From the NCBI GenBank assembly GCA_050247895.1, contig JBFWTJ010000227.1, forward strand, positions 1 to 6,264: a stretch of 6,264 bases of DNA, read 5' to 3'. Source of the stretch: CAVPEW01 sp050247895. Lineage in GTDB: Bacteria; Actinomycetota; Acidimicrobiia; Acidimicrobiales; VFJN01. How positions within the stretch are numbered: position 1 is the stretch's first letter; each line of letters begins with the position of its first letter. Below are positions 5,418 to 6,264 of the stretch, piece by piece. The notes beneath the pieces are model-generated. The model made no database searches. It worked only from the letters and a program-made list of their open reading frames with translations, and had not been told where the DNA came from. The position numbers and the translations under genes are program-made.

Positions 5418-6201
5418 CTCGGGAGGATACCCCTAGGGGGTACGGCTGGTGGTCCCAGACCCGTACACGATCCGAGGTCGTCACCATGTTGTCGGCGACT
5501 ACTTCATGGCCGGGCCGGACGTCCTTCGGCACGACATCACTCGGGCGGATTAGATGGTCACCACGACCCCTATCTACGCCCACACCCAAGTCGCCACGCT
5601 TAGCGATCTGCGCCGAGCTGTGGCCCGTCGCGGCCAACGTGTGGATCTGCGCGGCCCGTTCCTGCAGCGGACGGTTGCGGGGCTCGGGCGCCTTCTCGCG
5701 CACCTTGCGCACGACGTTGGCGCGGGACAAGTTCCCCTCCTCCTTCGCCTCGGAGATCGCCGCCTCGAACTGGTCGTCGGAGACGTCGTCGGTCATGGCG
5801 TAGGTCTCGGTCGTCTGCTTCCCGACGGCCATGTAGTCCCTCGGCGACACCTTCATTCCCTGGGGAAGAAGGTGCTCTCGGATGGCAGTGCCGTCGGCCC
5901 GCGTCTGGATCTCTCCCGCCGCCTGGCCTTCCCGGATCAACTGGCCGATGCGCCGCTCCGCGCGGCGGACAATCTCGGCGGCTGACAACTCGGCCTCTCG
6001 GCCCATGTCCTTCTGCTGGGTGTAGACCTTGATCGCCTCAGCCCGGGACTTGATCTCCAGGGCCTCGGCCAGTCCTTCCATCCCGGTCGCTTGTGCGAGC
6101 AGGGCGCGGGCTTGGTCGACCAGGGCGACCATCACGGCCCCGGGGTCCGCAGCGAGATCGAGCGCGGCGGGGTCCTGCGGGATGACCACGAGTTCGCTCA
6201 C
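5095..6201 (-). CDS. Accessory-element/phage-type protein with HTH-like segment; C-terminal part doubtful
   Basis: GTG at 6201 has GGAGG seven bases upstream (6209-6213). Residues about 30-170 (KSRAEAIKVYTQQ, AEIVRRAERRIGQLIREG, DDQFEAAISEAKEEGNLSRA) match, from memory, a family of unknown function common in phages and integrated elements. Residues about 180-212 (QERAAQIHTLAATGHSSAQI and on) look like a helix-turn-helix, suggesting DNA binding. The frame is open for 368 codons, but the last ~107 overlap the whiB-like gene in another frame and read as low-complexity R/P/G sequence. From about residue 203 third-position GC falls. I infer that the true protein ends or is frameshifted between about 5590 and 5420 (residues 203-260), so only 5590-6201 is secure. 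Confidence 0.62.
   Translation of the reverse strand: MSELVVIPQDPAALDLAADPGAVMVALVDQARALLAQATGMEGLAEALEIKSRAEAIKVYTQQKDMGREAELSAAEIVRRAERRIGQLIREGQAAGEIQTRADGTAIREHLLPQGMKVSPRDYMAVGKQTTETYAMTDDVSDDQFEAAISEAKEEGNLSRANVVRKVREKAPEPRNRPLQERAAQIHTLAATGHSSAQIAKRGDLGVGVDRGRGDHLIRPSDVVPKDVRPGHEVVADNMVTTSDRVRVWDHQPYPLGVSSRGGQLAAAHPPVRPRGTRVARRPRRPRRRPRRPSRCRATSCLARPGRLSGQGHPPLLRRARRDPRPCQGHLRDLPGGRAVRPGRREGTPRRVGWPSPARRPNHTPGPG
5428..5442. promoter_or_regulatory. CsoR-family-like operator palindrome upstream of the whiB-like gene
   Basis: TACCCCTAGGGGGTA has arms TACCCC and GGGGTA around TAG, with a perfect CCCCTAGGGG core, starting 11 bases before the minus-strand GTG. The arrangement TACCC...GGGTA resembles operators of the CsoR/CstR family of copper- or persulfide-sensing repressors. 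No csoR gene is in the window, so the regulator would be elsewhere. It could also be a site for an unrelated dimeric regulator. Confidence 0.4.
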
Positions 6202-6264
6202 CCCGCGACCTCCGCGTCAGGAGCAGCCGAAAGGGAGGGTGCCGGCCGGGGGGAAGGAGCGATG

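Larger units (their letters stand above)
2555..6264. mobile_element. Candidate inserted element, left boundary in the tRNA anticodon loop, right end outside window
   Basis: The insertion is inferred from three things. The tRNA is cut exactly at its anticodon loop. Gene content changes there from metabolic genes to unknown short overlapping genes. The right part carries a WhiB-family regulator and an accessory-DNA/phage-type helix-turn-helix protein. No integrase, excisionase, relaxase, transposase or terminal repeat is visible, and the tRNA 3' half has not reappeared by 6264, so the element would exceed 3.7 kb. Alternatives are a very large ORF-bearing intron, a chromosomal rearrangement through the tRNA, or an assembly chimera at the tRNA. 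Confidence 0.42.

Noticed and set aside
6251..6264. AAGGAG followed by ATG at the right edge as the start of a plus-strand gene
   Set aside because: The spacing is only two bases and no coding sequence is visible after the ATG, so nothing supports it.
6217..6264. Minus-strand frame ending in TGA at 6217-6219, possibly the end of an upstream gene of the element
   Set aside because: Only 15 codons are visible (ending PFGCS) and they match nothing I know; it may be real but cannot be supported.
1..6264. CRISPR array, IS inverted repeats, rRNA, other complete tRNA, integrase or transposase
   Set aside because: I looked for these on both strands and saw no regularly spaced repeats, no terminal repeats and no matching protein motifs.

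Overview
The window is high-GC DNA with GTG/TTG starts, short stop/start overlaps and a WhiB-family protein, a family confined to Actinobacteria and their phages. It therefore comes from an actinobacterium, chromosome plus an apparent insertion. No rRNA or other marker allows a finer placement.

Left part (1-2403, + strand) is ordinary chromosomal catabolic/transport DNA: the C-terminal part of a family-5 ABC transporter solute-binding protein, a SnoaL/NTF2-like small protein overlapping it by 4 bases, and a metal-dependent amidohydrolase of the ACMSD-like amidohydrolase-2 family. They look like one operon, probably for uptake and turnover of an organic substrate that cannot be named from sequence.

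Junction (2404-2656): after a GC-rich hairpin comes the 5' half of a tRNA with anticodon CAU (acceptor 5' strand, D-arm, 5' anticodon stem and complete anticodon loop). It stops dead after loop base 38; I could not find its 3' half in the rest of the window. The following ~100 bases are highly structured. One segment (2586-2595) can pair with the 5' side of the anticodon arm so that the last anticodon base forms a U.G wobble, which is what a group I intron P1 helix would look like. Bacterial tRNA anticodon-loop group I introns are known, but no catalytic core was found here. The competing reading is a recombinase attachment junction. A strong hairpin then covers the ribosome binding site of the next gene.

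Middle part (2657-4774, + strand): five tightly packed genes (overlapping or abutting stop/start codons) for proteins of 284, 101, 112, ~95 and 113 residues, none of which I recognise. The first has an internal duplication of a beta-rich segment. This is the most likely novel cargo in the window.

Right part (4775-6264): a short convergent spacer, then minus-strand genes. These are a WhiB-family Fe-S regulator with an unusual C-terminal extension, preceded by a palindrome resembling CsoR-family operators, and upstream of it an accessory-DNA/phage-type protein with a helix-turn-helix-like segment. The open frame of that protein runs improbably far into the whiB-like gene. Together the tRNA junction, the unknown operon and these accessory-type genes suggest an integrated element that starts at about 2555 and continues past the right end. 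No integrase, relaxase or transposase is present in the window to prove it.
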